Positions 31,945-40,522 of a stretch of DNA of 64,000 nucleotides are shown in pieces. Made by a program: the position numbers and the translations under genes. How positions within the stretch are numbered: position 1 is the stretch's first letter; each line of letters begins with the position of its first letter. The stretch spans positions 496,001-560,000 of the forward strand of contig NZ_JBLXJC010000002.1 in the NCBI RefSeq assembly GCF_048269205.1. Reading direction: 5' to 3'. A model generated the notes under the pieces. That model was not told the DNA's origin. It saw only the letters and a list, made by a program, of their open reading frames with translations, and ran no database searches. The DNA is from Emcibacter sp048269205. Its GTDB lineage: Bacteria > Pseudomonadota > Alphaproteobacteria > Sphingomonadales > Emcibacteraceae.

Positions 31945-32448
31945 TCAACTTTCTATCAGGCCGTGATTCCGGCAGGCGGAAAGCAAGGAATTTATTGCCA
32001 TTCTTGCTTCTGAATCAATAACTTGACCACCTGATACATCAGCGACCTGGGGCTGTCTTTCCCCAACGACCTGATGCCCCTCCACATCGGTCAGCACGCC
32101 TTTGAGAACCCCCGTCTGCCACATTCCGGACTGAAATATGGTTAACAAACCAGTCTCCCTGACCCAAAAGCTCATACCCTCGACCGGCCTGTGATAGCTC
32201 CAGGCACCTCCCGACCAAAGGGCCAGATTGTCATCCTGCCCTTCCCAGTCTCCACTTGCTCCCACACCCACAACCCAGGCCTGCCCCTCTTGCGGGTCGA
32301 CCAGTGGCGCAACGAGGTCCATGGCCTCTACAACCGGCTGGACAAAAAGATCCAGGATATTCAGGGCCATATTATGGGTCACTTCCTTCTGGGCCTGGCT
32401 GGCGATGATATAGGGCATGGACAGTCTGGCTGTATTATCCATCATCAT
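31945..32448 (-). CDS. DUF2793 tail-associated protein
   Basis: A 167-residue DUF2793 protein. The family start is clear: NTARLSMPYIIASQAQKEVTHNMALNILD, quoted in part, followed by GQAWVVGVGASGDWEGQDDNLALW-type text. Such domains occur on fibre or spike proteins of GTAs and alphaproteobacterial phages. It is the last gene of the cluster, 15 bp after the tail-tip gene. Three tandem ATGs follow GAGGAG; 32445 or 32448 is the likely start. The 108-bp gap to the OmpA-type gene shows no convincing terminator. Confidence 0.85.
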   Translation of the reverse strand: MMMDNTARLSMPYIIASQAQKEVTHNMALNILDLFVQPVVEAMDLVAPLVDPQEGQAWVVGVGASGDWEGQDDNLALWSGGAWSYHRPVEGMSFWVRETGLLTIFQSGMWQTGVLKGVLTDVEGHQVVGERQPQVADVSGGQVIDSEARMAINSLLSACRNHGLIES

Positions 32449-32463
32449 GGTCTCCTCTGGTTT

Positions 32464-34722
32464 TTACAGGATTACTTCGGCCGGAATTCCCCGGCCGACC
32501 GTATCACTGATTTGAAAAATCCGCAGGCTGATCTGCGCCGGAAGCTCACTGAAATCTGTCAGTTGATCGGTTGCCGCATAGATGACTTCCGGCGTCACAC
32601 ACTCCAGGGTACGCACCACCTGCCCCTCCAGCAGAATTTCAGTCACATATTTCTCATAGGCCTCTCCCACGGGCACATCCTGCCCATCCCTCCAACCGCC
32701 ACCAAATCTGCTGCGGCGAACCCACCGAATTTCAAGATTGCCCTGGTCATCACGCCTTCCCCTCACATGTACAGGCGAGAAAGGCTTGAGACTTCTGCCT
32801 TCCACCATTTTAGGCTGATACTCGATATCATCGATACTCTGCCCAATGGTCAGTGCCGCAAAGGACAGTTCCCGGCCGGTGTCCGACAATAGCAACGGCA
32901 ATGACAACAGGCTGCTGTGGCTCAACAATATGAAAGGCTCTCCCGCTACATGACCCAACACGCGGTCTTCTGTGCCCCTGCGCCCCCTGAGCAAGATACT
33001 TAGTTCATAAAGTCCAGGCTCAACAAGCGTGGCCGCCGCAAACTGCAGTATCTCGCCACCGACAACAACCATATTGGCCCCATTCAATACTTCCCGCCAG
33101 AGACGACTTTCCAGCACATCTGCGGCATGATCCAGCCGGACAAGCAATCGGCTGGTATAATCGGGAAAATGCAGGGGTCCCTCCCCAAGCGCATTCTCGA
33201 TCATTCCGGTCACCGCCGGAATGGCCGCAGAGAACTGCTTCTCCATATGTCCCCCGACATCACGAGACAGATAGATCGCCGCCCCGGGCCAGTATCCGGC
33301 CCCGAGCGCATTGACCGCAGCAAACAGGTAAACCCCGTGCGGATCCTCGTCGTCGGGAGAGGGGAGATCCGCCAGCACCAGACGGCTTGTCGCCAATGGC
33401 ACGACCTGTTGACCCGGAATTGCACCCGTATCTGCAGAAATATCCCTGGCTGGCAGAGGTTCCCCGTTCTTCATCGCCAGGACTCTTACTCCCCTGGCGG
33501 ATAGCTCAGTCTCCAGAATCACGGCACCATACTGTGAATCAGACAGCGAAAGCCGCACCACATCGCCCGGCGCCATGCGGCAGAAACCAGGCGGCAACAT
33601 GAACTCAATCCGTTCCCGCCGCCGCCAGCGATTTTCCAAAAGACATTCCGCTTTTTCCTTGGCGTCGTTAGAATTCAACACTAGCGGCGCCTGCTTCTGC
33701 TCGGTAAGTTCACTCCCGCCAGTCTGGCGAAAAGCCCGTTGCAGGCCCGCCTGATAGTCCCGCGCCACATCCAGATAGCTGACCGTAATTTCCCGGGGCA
33801 GGGAAAGCTCCTGGTCCCTGATAACCCGCAACGGACTGCCTCCCTCTCCCCCCTCCGGCCGTAAAAGCTGCGACGCCGGAATATCTTCCCCGGCCTGTCG
33901 GCCCAGAGGGCGACACAGCAACCCGTCTCCCTGCTCGACCAGATCAAAATCATACAGTTCGGCCAGTTTCTCCAGAGCCTCCCTCGGCCGAAAACGGCCT
34001 GAAAGAACGTAACCACTGACCTCCCGCGACAGGTCCCCGGCCTCAACCTTTTCCAGCCCAGCCAGAAAACATAACTCTTCAACCAGTTCCGAAAGCATTA
34101 TGCTTCCCGCCTCTTCAGCAATTACCTCGAAAGTCAGATTGGGAATGCGGTTTGCATATTCCGCAAGTTCCAGTCCCTCGAACATAACATAGGCCAGCCC
34201 CCTGAAGGCGGAAGCAGCCTCAACTCCCTCCACCGCTTCGATCAGCGGGTCCGGATCCTGATCGGGATCTCCCCGATAGATACGGATTGTCCCTGCTGTC
34301 GCCATTTGTCCGTTTTCATCGCGCAACAGCTTGCCGTCCGCCCAGATCCGGCCGACAGAATGGATGCACCGGGCTGAAAGGCCCACAGCAAAAGAGGAGG
34401 AATAGGTATATGTTACAGTAGTCACAGTCTGGCTGCTGCCCTTGCCACCCACTTTCTCACTGTCCTCGTGGCGGGTTTCAATCAATCCCTGTGACCAGAT
34501 AACATTGCCGGAAAGACGCACAGTACCGAACACCATCGGCACGGGTTCACCATAGGACGCGGTCTGCACGGACAGGTCCGACAGGCGCGGCCCTTCACTG
34601 CTGCGGGAAGAATGACTGCCAAAGATGAGCGCATCCAGCCCCTGACCAACCAATCCACCAACTAACCCGCCAAAAGGTCCGGCAATGGCCGTGCCCACGG
34701 CTGTCAGAACAACTGTCGCCAC
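32464..34722 (-). CDS. GTA tail-tip/baseplate protein (gp15-like), short form
   Basis: A 752-residue protein. The start (ATVVLTAVGTAIAGPFGGLVGGLVGQGL, in part) and the early segment SYGEPVPMVFGTVRLSGNVIW are typical of the GTA gp15 and phage tail-tip family; the middle carries phage tail-3-like text (GLEKVEAGDLSREVSGYVLSG). RcGTA gp15 is about 1300 residues and contains a TIM-barrel-like domain. I do not see such a domain here, so the protein is short for the family. It presumably forms the fibre-bearing tip that contacts recipient cells. It starts 2 bp after the peptidase gene. Confidence 0.85.
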   Translation of the reverse strand: MATVVLTAVGTAIAGPFGGLVGGLVGQGLDALIFGSHSSRSSEGPRLSDLSVQTASYGEPVPMVFGTVRLSGNVIWSQGLIETRHEDSEKVGGKGSSQTVTTVTYTYSSSFAVGLSARCIHSVGRIWADGKLLRDENGQMATAGTIRIYRGDPDQDPDPLIEAVEGVEAASAFRGLAYVMFEGLELAEYANRIPNLTFEVIAEEAGSIMLSELVEELCFLAGLEKVEAGDLSREVSGYVLSGRFRPREALEKLAELYDFDLVEQGDGLLCRPLGRQAGEDIPASQLLRPEGGEGGSPLRVIRDQELSLPREITVSYLDVARDYQAGLQRAFRQTGGSELTEQKQAPLVLNSNDAKEKAECLLENRWRRRERIEFMLPPGFCRMAPGDVVRLSLSDSQYGAVILETELSARGVRVLAMKNGEPLPARDISADTGAIPGQQVVPLATSRLVLADLPSPDDEDPHGVYLFAAVNALGAGYWPGAAIYLSRDVGGHMEKQFSAAIPAVTGMIENALGEGPLHFPDYTSRLLVRLDHAADVLESRLWREVLNGANMVVVGGEILQFAAATLVEPGLYELSILLRGRRGTEDRVLGHVAGEPFILLSHSSLLSLPLLLSDTGRELSFAALTIGQSIDDIEYQPKMVEGRSLKPFSPVHVRGRRDDQGNLEIRWVRRSRFGGGWRDGQDVPVGEAYEKYVTEILLEGQVVRTLECVTPEVIYAATDQLTDFSELPAQISLRIFQISDTVGRGIPAEVIL

Positions 34723-34724
34723 CT

Positions 34725-35168
34725 TCAGTCTCCCAGAACCGGATATCGGAAATGATGTGTGATCTGCCCTGCGTCAAAGGCGGACAGGCTCTGTTCCACG
34801 ACCCGACCCAGACGGGCATCCGCATGAATAAGTCCTCTTTCTGTCAGTATTCCCGCATGCTGGACGTGACGGCCCGGTCTAATCAGGACAATATCGCCCG
34901 GTTTTAGATGATCCCTGGCGACAGGCTGCAGCCCCGCCTCCCGGGCGGCAGACTCGAGCTGGCCCGGACGTGGTACAGCGGTATAATAGGGCCAGTCCTC
35001 CATCACATATCCGATCTGCCTGCCCACATAGAGAACAAGACCCACGCAATCGAGGCCTTCTCCCGCCATTTTGCCGGGAATCCGGCCCTTATGTCGAAAA
35101 AGACTTTCCACACAGAATCTTGCCGCTAGAATAGCTTTCTTTCTCAGGGGGTCATTTGTGCCGACCAT
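34725..35168 (-). CDS. NlpC/P60 family cell-wall peptidase (GTA gp14-like)
   Basis: A 147-residue NlpC/P60 hydrolase. The catalytic cysteine is in GLDCVGLV, the histidine in VQHAGILTERGLIHAD. In RcGTA the equivalent gp14 sits in the tail tip and opens the recipient wall. AGGAG lies 7 nt before the ATG at 35168. Because the upstream neighbour is on the other strand, this gene and the two after it cannot be read as part of a simple single operon with gp13 unless transcription crosses the inverted gene. Confidence 0.9.
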   Translation of the reverse strand: MVGTNDPLRKKAILAARFCVESLFRHKGRIPGKMAGEGLDCVGLVLYVGRQIGYVMEDWPYYTAVPRPGQLESAAREAGLQPVARDHLKPGDIVLIRPGRHVQHAGILTERGLIHADARLGRVVEQSLSAFDAGQITHHFRYPVLGD

Positions 35169-35215
35169 TTGTGGACTCCTGAACCGAATAAAATGATTGC
35201 AAGGGATATTGGATT

Positions 35216-35851
35216 ATGGATTTGAATGTTGTGGGGATGCACATACACGAACTGCGCAACCAGTGCCGGTTTATCGAGGCAAATGTGGGTGTGCTTAACC
35301 AGTCGCTGGAAAAACAGGCACCGGTCGGCATCTTTTTCGCCCTGCAGGGCATCATGACCTCTGCAAACCAGCTTGCCCGCATTCTGTGGACCCCCCGCAA
35401 GGGCGGCAAGGAACGGGCCACCAAGCTGCGCGAGATGCTAGGTCTGCCGGAAAAACATCCGCTGAATAATGAGAGTATTCTTAGCCTCTGGGACTATTCC
35501 GACGAAGCCAACGACCAGTGGATCGCCCAGTCCAAGGACGAATATATTCTTTATGATTTCATTGGCGATATCGCCAACAGCCAGCACAAGGACGTGGAAA
35601 TGAAGAACATCTTCCGCGCCTTTGACCTGGTGGCAAAAATCTATACCTTCCGCGGCGTCGGATACAATATGGATGCCCTGCTGAAGGCCATCGGCGATGT
35701 CAGCAACCGGGTGAACCAGATTCACGTGCGCATGTTTCCGGAGCAATGGAAACAGGCAGACGAAAACGGCGCACCCACCGAGGCAGCCCTCGCCCAACCA
35801 ACGCCAGTTGAAGAAAAAGAACCGGCCACCGAAAGCGCGGATAGCAAATAA
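35216..35851 (+). CDS. Unknown protein encoded on the opposite strand inside the GTA cluster
   Basis: A 211-residue protein I do not recognise. It fills exactly the gap between the GTA gp13-like gene (ends 35854) and the gp14-like gene (starts 35168), on the other strand. AAGGGA lies 9 nt before the ATG and TAAAAT at 35189-35194 could be a -10 box. The protein is mostly helical and soluble, with LWDYSDEANDQWIAQSKDEY in the middle and a Pro/Glu/Thr-rich tail from about residue 185. No signal peptide or membrane helix. It may be a moron-type cargo gene; function unknown. Confidence 0.8.
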   Translation: MDLNVVGMHIHELRNQCRFIEANVGVLNQSLEKQAPVGIFFALQGIMTSANQLARILWTPRKGGKERATKLREMLGLPEKHPLNNESILSLWDYSDEANDQWIAQSKDEYILYDFIGDIANSQHKDVEMKNIFRAFDLVAKIYTFRGVGYNMDALLKAIGDVSNRVNQIHVRMFPEQWKQADENGAPTEAALAQPTPVEEKEPATESADSK

Positions 35852-35853
35852 AA

Positions 35854-36696
35854 CTATTTCAGGCCCGGGTAGTCATAAAGACTGTCACTGCCCGGGACCT
35901 GTGGCTCGCCCCTGAAATTCAGAACATTCTGAAATCGCTCAAGACAAGTTGCACGCCGTTTATCGCATCCGGCCTGCGCCTTGAACCTGTCGCCGACAGT
36001 CACTGCCGCAGGCAGCACGTCCCCCAAGACAAACTCACCTGCTTTCCAGGTTCTGATCTCAACCTTCTGGCCCGCATTGGCACCACTAATCCACCAAAGC
36101 AGGCCGTAGTCAAACCAGCCGTCCGCCTCCTGAATATCCTGCGCCTGAAAAGTCACACTGCCGGTTACTTCTGTCACGGTAGAGATCCTGCTGTGTTTCA
36201 GTAAATCCACATGACATCTGTCCGACCCCAGAATGGCGCGGCATTCCGGCGAATACTGCTGGCCCGCCGTCTGCTGCAACTTCTGCATTAGCCCCCGTAT
36301 TTCCACCGTAAACCCCGGACCATCAAGGGAAAAATCCCCGAGCCAACCGTGACGCACGTCAATCCTGCCGGTCCCGGGCGCCTGCCAGTTGACCTGAAAG
36401 ATTTCCACCCGGGCATGATCATAACGCCCCGCCAGAATATCCTTTTCAGCGATAGAGGCATGAGAAAGAATGGCAGTAATATCCAGATTGTCCACATTCA
36501 GCGAATTGCTGCTGCTGATATCCGTCGGCACAAATCCACTGGTGGGCACGAACAGCTGTCCCTCAATTTCCAGCGCCCGGTCATGGGTGGTAAAAGCCCG
36601 GCGAACTCCGTCCCGGCGGGTCAGCACACAACACCAGGCGAGGCTAAGCAACTCTTCCTGAAGATGCAGCCCGAGCTCTTCGGAAACCACCTTCAT
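35854..36696 (-). CDS. DUF2163 tail hub protein (GTA gp13-like)
   Basis: A 280-residue DUF2163 protein. Recognisable parts are LAWCCVLTRRDGVRRAFTTHDR at the N-terminus, YDHARVEIFQVNW in the middle and the C-terminal cysteine-bearing segment FKAQAGCDKRRATCLERFQNVLNFRGEP, both quoted in part. In RcGTA, gp13 is the hub of the tail baseplate and carries an iron-sulfur cluster bound by cysteines; cysteines at CRAILGSDRCHV and CDKRRATC are present. It starts directly after the gp12-like gene. Confidence 0.9.
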   Translation of the reverse strand: MKVVSEELGLHLQEELLSLAWCCVLTRRDGVRRAFTTHDRALEIEGQLFVPTSGFVPTDISSSNSLNVDNLDITAILSHASIAEKDILAGRYDHARVEIFQVNWQAPGTGRIDVRHGWLGDFSLDGPGFTVEIRGLMQKLQQTAGQQYSPECRAILGSDRCHVDLLKHSRISTVTEVTGSVTFQAQDIQEADGWFDYGLLWWISGANAGQKVEIRTWKAGEFVLGDVLPAAVTVGDRFKAQAGCDKRRATCLERFQNVLNFRGEPQVPGSDSLYDYPGLK

Positions 36697-39042
36697 TTAC
36701 AGCCGGACCTCGATCAGGGAGATGGAAGGCACCTGTCCGGCCCGAAATGTTTCCAGGGTGACGGAAAGACTGTCCTCGGCGAACCGGACCGGCACATCGA
36801 ACTCGAAACCTGCACTAATGGTACTGTTTTCCGCCGGGGCTTCGTCGAAAGAGACCAGCCCCCTGGTCTCGTCCAGTTGCCAACCCTCCGTCAGCTCAAT
36901 GCTGTCAATGGCGATGCGAACCGTTTCCGCCACCGGCTTGGCAATGTTGCGGGTTTGGGAATATTCGCCGCTTTGATATATTTTCAAGAGCTGGAATTCG
37001 GTTTCCTCCCCGTCCCCGACGGCGATTACCTGGTCTGTTGCCCCCGTTTCTTCCGACGGCAGACAGCTTTTGTAGTCGGTCCAGTCCCGGAAGCGGAAAC
37101 CAAAGGCCCGGCCGGCACGTCCCCTGAAAAAAGCAATCAGTGCCGCCAAGTCATCCTCCGACCTGAGACCGCTTCCCACATCATAGGTCAATCGGGCCTC
37201 GGCCCAGTCCCTGTTGCGCTGCTCGTATCCGGAAGCCATTTCCGCCACCGCCGTGGAAAAAACCGGCCCGCCGCCCGCACCGAAACCAATTGCGTCCGGA
37301 AAGCGCACCTCATGAAATCCACTCATATCCTGTTCCTGTTCCTCGTTATAGACAAAGCCGTCCCGGACAACCTGCGGCCAGGCCCAGACGAAAACTTCCT
37401 CAAAACTGCGAAGAAATCCGTCCCTGGCCGCCTGATCGATATTCCGCCACAGGGCGGGTGTCTCTGCCGAAAGATTGAAGCCGGCAAAATAATGCAGATC
37501 CGCCATGTCATAGCCAAGTTGTCCGACCACCAGGTCTAGGGAACGATGATGCTTTTTCCAGTGACCGTCGATAATGAAATCATAGTCCTCGATCTGAAAA
37601 TAATCGAAAGCCGGCATCTGCCAGGATGTGACCGGATAATTGACGGTCTGCAGCATTGGCGCCTCGTCCACCAGCACCTGAGGAAGGTAAAACAGAAGCC
37701 CCACTTGCGCCGACGGCCAGTTTGCCCTGATCCCGTCCCGGAGCCCAAGTGTAGACTGTCCCAGCTTCACCCCGAGCCAATCCAGATAATGCTGCTGCTC
37801 AGGAGAGCCCCCTTCAAAGGCGCTTTGGTGTTTATCCGGTACCGGCAGACCGGTTTCCGTCTCATAAAGCGTCATTGTCGCCGGATCATAAAAATGAGGT
37901 ACTCGCGCCTCATCCAGACTGACCCACCACCAGGGCTCACCGATCTGCAGACGGATATCCAGACCGGCTTCATCCGCAAGGCCGGCAAACTGGTCGAATA
38001 TGTTGCCCAAATATGCTGTGGCCTCCGGGTTTGTCGGGGCGATAAGGCAGGAAGGCGGCTCCCAGCCGGTCAGTGCCGGCGACCCGTCATGGGCAAGTTG
38101 CCGCCAGTCGGAAGGCATGTGCTCGGCCAGAATTTCATAAGACAGCGACAGAATAACCTCATAGCCGAACAGCTTCGCCTGCTTCAGGAAATCCCGGTGC
38201 CAGGCCACTGCCGCCGCATTCACAGCAGTTGAGGGATCAACCACAAAGCGGGTCTCCTGCGTCGACCAGGCCAGAGTGAAATAGTGGCTCATGCCCACAT
38301 AGTGATTGATTATATCCCGGTAACCCAGTTGGATCATATTCCAGATGACCCGTTCGGGCGTCAGATGATAACTGTCGTCGTAGCCGTTACAGATCCTCAG
38401 AGGATGAGGCAACACATAGCTGTCTCCCGTCCTCAGGGTTGATGTGCTGCCTTCCACACGGATGTCGGAAACTGTCACCTCCGCCTCAACAGGCTGGCTC
38501 AGCGCCCCAATGCTGCTGCCGTCATAGTCCGGCGGCACCAGACTGATAAACAGCCTGTCAATATCTCCGGGCCATACAGGATCCGCCTCCGCAGGCAACG
38601 TAAAACCGCCAACCAGATTATCAAAATCGAGGTGAATTTCTGCATCTTCAACAGTTCCCGTGGCATAGTTTGCAAGCCTGACATACCAGGTCCGGGGATT
38701 ACCCTGCGGATCCCGCCCCTCAATGGTCAGGGTCGGGCCGTGCAAATGATCAAGAGCAGCAATGCCGGAACTCTGCCATCGGAAAGACAGCACCGTGTGG
38801 CTATAATCCCGTCTGGTTTCATACTTCAGCAGCGGATGATCGTGCCGGTCCTCACTTTCCCAGATCAGGCCGCAAAGATCTTCTTTACGGTAAAAAACAA
38901 GGTTGCAGACAAGCACGTCAGTGCCGGAAGTCACCGCGGAGGCGACCATGGGTCTGGGAAAATTCACCGTCCAGTAACGCGGGGAAAACCGCCTGATCCA
39001 GTTAATTTCCGCCTGTTCATCCTGCTTGGCCAGCCAGTACAT
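36697..39042 (-). CDS. Distal tail protein: TIM-barrel-like region joined to DUF2460 (GTA gp12-like)
   Basis: About 781 residues from ATG 39042, one base after the gp11 stop; a start at 39132 would overlap gp11 by 89 bp. The C-terminal ~205 residues are the DUF2460 domain of RcGTA gp12 (FHEVRFPDAIGFGAGGGPVFST, NRDWAEARLTYDVGSGLRSE, in part), normally a whole protein. The N-terminal ~570 residues add a beta-rich part and then a glycoside-hydrolase-like TIM-barrel region (IGEPWWWVSLDEAR, DYFQIEDYDFII). A family called non-contractile tail sheath proteins has, as I recall, this build. It replaces the short gp12. Confidence 0.8.
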   Translation of the reverse strand: MYWLAKQDEQAEINWIRRFSPRYWTVNFPRPMVASAVTSGTDVLVCNLVFYRKEDLCGLIWESEDRHDHPLLKYETRRDYSHTVLSFRWQSSGIAALDHLHGPTLTIEGRDPQGNPRTWYVRLANYATGTVEDAEIHLDFDNLVGGFTLPAEADPVWPGDIDRLFISLVPPDYDGSSIGALSQPVEAEVTVSDIRVEGSTSTLRTGDSYVLPHPLRICNGYDDSYHLTPERVIWNMIQLGYRDIINHYVGMSHYFTLAWSTQETRFVVDPSTAVNAAAVAWHRDFLKQAKLFGYEVILSLSYEILAEHMPSDWRQLAHDGSPALTGWEPPSCLIAPTNPEATAYLGNIFDQFAGLADEAGLDIRLQIGEPWWWVSLDEARVPHFYDPATMTLYETETGLPVPDKHQSAFEGGSPEQQHYLDWLGVKLGQSTLGLRDGIRANWPSAQVGLLFYLPQVLVDEAPMLQTVNYPVTSWQMPAFDYFQIEDYDFIIDGHWKKHHRSLDLVVGQLGYDMADLHYFAGFNLSAETPALWRNIDQAARDGFLRSFEEVFVWAWPQVVRDGFVYNEEQEQDMSGFHEVRFPDAIGFGAGGGPVFSTAVAEMASGYEQRNRDWAEARLTYDVGSGLRSEDDLAALIAFFRGRAGRAFGFRFRDWTDYKSCLPSEETGATDQVIAVGDGEETEFQLLKIYQSGEYSQTRNIAKPVAETVRIAIDSIELTEGWQLDETRGLVSFDEAPAENSTISAGFEFDVPVRFAEDSLSVTLETFRAGQVPSISLIEVRL

Positions 39043-39043
39043 A

Positions 39044-39604
39044 TCAGAGGTTCCGTTCCGCCCGTTCCACGGCCCGGCGCACCGCCACAGCAATCTGTCC
39101 GGCGCTTTTCCGGCCTGCCTGCGGGCTCGCATTCTGTCCGGTCACATTGATGGTGATATTGGTCGTCCGGTTCGCAATATTCCCCGCACCGGGACCGGGC
39201 GCAATCCGACCGGCCGTGTGGGGGATAAAAACCTCGGGCCCCTTCTCCCCAACCAGATAGGGCTGCTCAGGCGATACCGCACCACCCCCCTCCCGGCCAA
39301 ACAGGGACGTTGCCAGATTGGCAAACAGGGAGGTCCCCCCAGAATTTCCACCAGAAAATCCCCCATTCAGCAAATTTCCGAGGATATCATCCAACACGTC
39401 AAGCGCGGTCTGACGCAGGCTTTCAAAGCTCAATTCGCCATTCCGGACAAAACTGCCAAGGGCGCGGGACATACCGTCAGCGGTATTGGACGTCGCACCC
39501 TCAAGACGGCCCAGGTCCTTCTCCATGTCTCCCAGCGCCCCTTTGAGGCCGGAGGTATCGGCCCTCAGTTTCACGACCAGGGAATCCAGTATGGTTTCGC
39601 TCAT
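39044..39604 (-). CDS. Short tail tape-measure protein (GTA gp11-like)
   Basis: A 186-residue protein. The N-terminal LRADTSGLKGALGDMEKDL and the C-terminal SPEQPYLVGEKGPEVFIPHTAGRI, FIPHTAGRI being a hallmark of tape-measure ends, identify it. The middle is rich in glycine and serine. It sets tail length and leads DNA into the recipient; the small size agrees with the short GTA tail. It starts just after a terminator on the same strand, so it needs read-through or a promoter of its own. Confidence 0.88.
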   Translation of the reverse strand: MSETILDSLVVKLRADTSGLKGALGDMEKDLGRLEGATSNTADGMSRALGSFVRNGELSFESLRQTALDVLDDILGNLLNGGFSGGNSGGTSLFANLATSLFGREGGGAVSPEQPYLVGEKGPEVFIPHTAGRIAPGPGAGNIANRTTNITINVTGQNASPQAGRKSAGQIAVAVRRAVERAERNL

Positions 39605-39616
39605 AATTTCCCCATT

Positions 39617-39640
39617 AAAAAAGCCCGCTCAAAGCGGGCT
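39617..39640 (-). terminator. Intrinsic terminator inside the GTA cluster
   Basis: On the minus strand a perfect 8-bp stem AGCCCGCT/AGCGGGCT (39640-39633 with 39629-39622, 3-nt loop) is followed by TTTTTT (39622-39617). It lies between the small membrane-protein gene and the tape-measure gene, 12 bp before the latter's start. Confidence 0.9.
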
Positions 39641-39667
39641 ATAAAGAATTATATAGATAAGATTTAA

Positions 39668-39958
39668 CTAGCTGTTCTTGACAAAAATGATCGCAACACG
39701 TCCAGTCAGGAAGAAACCGGCGGCTATACCGATCAGTTCCTCCATATATTGCAGATCGCCGTCATTGAAACGCATAACCACCATCAGCATGATCAGAATA
39801 CCGATCGCTTGAAAGATGTTGGCGCTCCGCATAATCCACTTGCGATACTTGATGCCGGAGGGACTTGCGGGACTGGAGTCCTCTACTACCCCCGCCTGGC
39901 GGTCGGCAACCCGTTCGCGCAGGGATTTTCTGGGTTCCTGTGTTTTTTTCGTAAACAT
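39668..39958 (-). CDS. Small two-helix membrane protein inserted in the GTA tail operon
   Basis: About 96 residues from ATG 39958; the frame is open further upstream (to 40135) but that part overlaps gp10.1 and lacks conservation clues. A charged N-terminus (KSLRERVADRQ) precedes two hydrophobic segments (NIFQAIGILIMLMVVM and LIGIAAGFFLTGRVAIIF) joined by an acidic turn. No match is recognised; size and topology resemble small holins, but this is speculation. It has no strong ribosome site. It is closed by its own terminator, so it looks like an added gene. Confidence 0.65.
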   Translation of the reverse strand: MFTKKTQEPRKSLRERVADRQAGVVEDSSPASPSGIKYRKWIMRSANIFQAIGILIMLMVVMRFNDGDLQYMEELIGIAAGFFLTGRVAIIFVKNS

Positions 39959-39989
39959 ACAGGCAATATGGCCCCGCACTCCCTCCAGG

Positions 39990-40253
39990 TCAATGGCCAG
40001 TACCAAGTTTTTCCCTGAGTTCCGCGAGCTCCTGTCGGCCCAACGGTTTCCCTTCTTCCGACCAGAAATCAAGGTATCCTTGCCGGGACGCAAGTACGAG
40101 AGAAACATCAAACGGTGTCGCACGCCAGAAATCACCGGGCGACCATCCCAGAAGCCCGAAAGCGATCATCGCCCAGGCCTGGAGAATTCGTTCACTTGCC
40201 TCTCTGCTCAGGACTTTCCCGGCAGCACAGGCTCCCCGCCGCCGGTCAGGCAT
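39990..40253 (-). CDS. GTA gp10.1-like protein (rcc01693 type)
   Basis: Up to 87 residues. The body ERILQAWAMIAFGLLGWSPGDFWRATPFDVSLVL matches the pattern of the small tail-assembly chaperone extension found after GTA gp10 (quoted in part). It overlaps the gp10-like gene by 46 bp in another frame, as expected for a chaperone pair made by overlap or frameshift. The true start is uncertain; the first ~17 residues may not be translated. Confidence 0.75.
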   Translation of the reverse strand: MPDRRRGACAAGKVLSREASERILQAWAMIAFGLLGWSPGDFWRATPFDVSLVLASRQGYLDFWSEEGKPLGRQELAELREKLGTGH

Positions 40254-40522
40254 ATGGCCAGAATATCCCGGACCGCCCCCATCACAGAGACCAGTCCCTG
40301 CTCGAGGATCAAGCGCCCTACCTCCTCAAAGGGCGGACGGTCACGCATGACAGCCCACAGGATCACGGTAACTTCCCTGATACCTATATCACCATCCGCC
40401 GCCCGACCCGCCAGCGCGATCAGTCCGCCCAGACGCTCCTCGATCTCCAGAATGGCCTGGAAATCAGGAATAAGAACCCTTTCCGTACCACCGAGGATCA
40501 GTCTGACCTCACCTCCTGCCAT
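40208..40522 (-). CDS. GTA gp10-like tail assembly protein
   Basis: A 104-residue protein. RLILGGTERVLIPDFQAILEIEERLGGLIALAGR (in part) is typical of the gp10 tail-chaperone family of GTAs. It starts overlapping the tail-tube gene end by 1 bp and shares its 3' end with the gp10.1-like gene. Confidence 0.85.
   Translation of the reverse strand: MAGGEVRLILGGTERVLIPDFQAILEIEERLGGLIALAGRAADGDIGIREVTVILWAVMRDRPPFEEVGRLILEQGLVSVMGAVRDILAICLTGGGEPVLPGKS

Noticed and set aside
36349..37539. 396-residue plus-strand frame across gp12- and gp13-like genes
   Set aside because: Antisense to two well-supported tail genes and spanning their junction; no recognisable motifs.
39959..40135. N-terminal extension of the small membrane protein in the GTA cluster
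   Set aside because: It would overlap gp10.1 in another frame for most of its length and reads as a basic, low-pattern sequence; the ATG at 39958 is the simpler start, though lacking a strong ribosome site.
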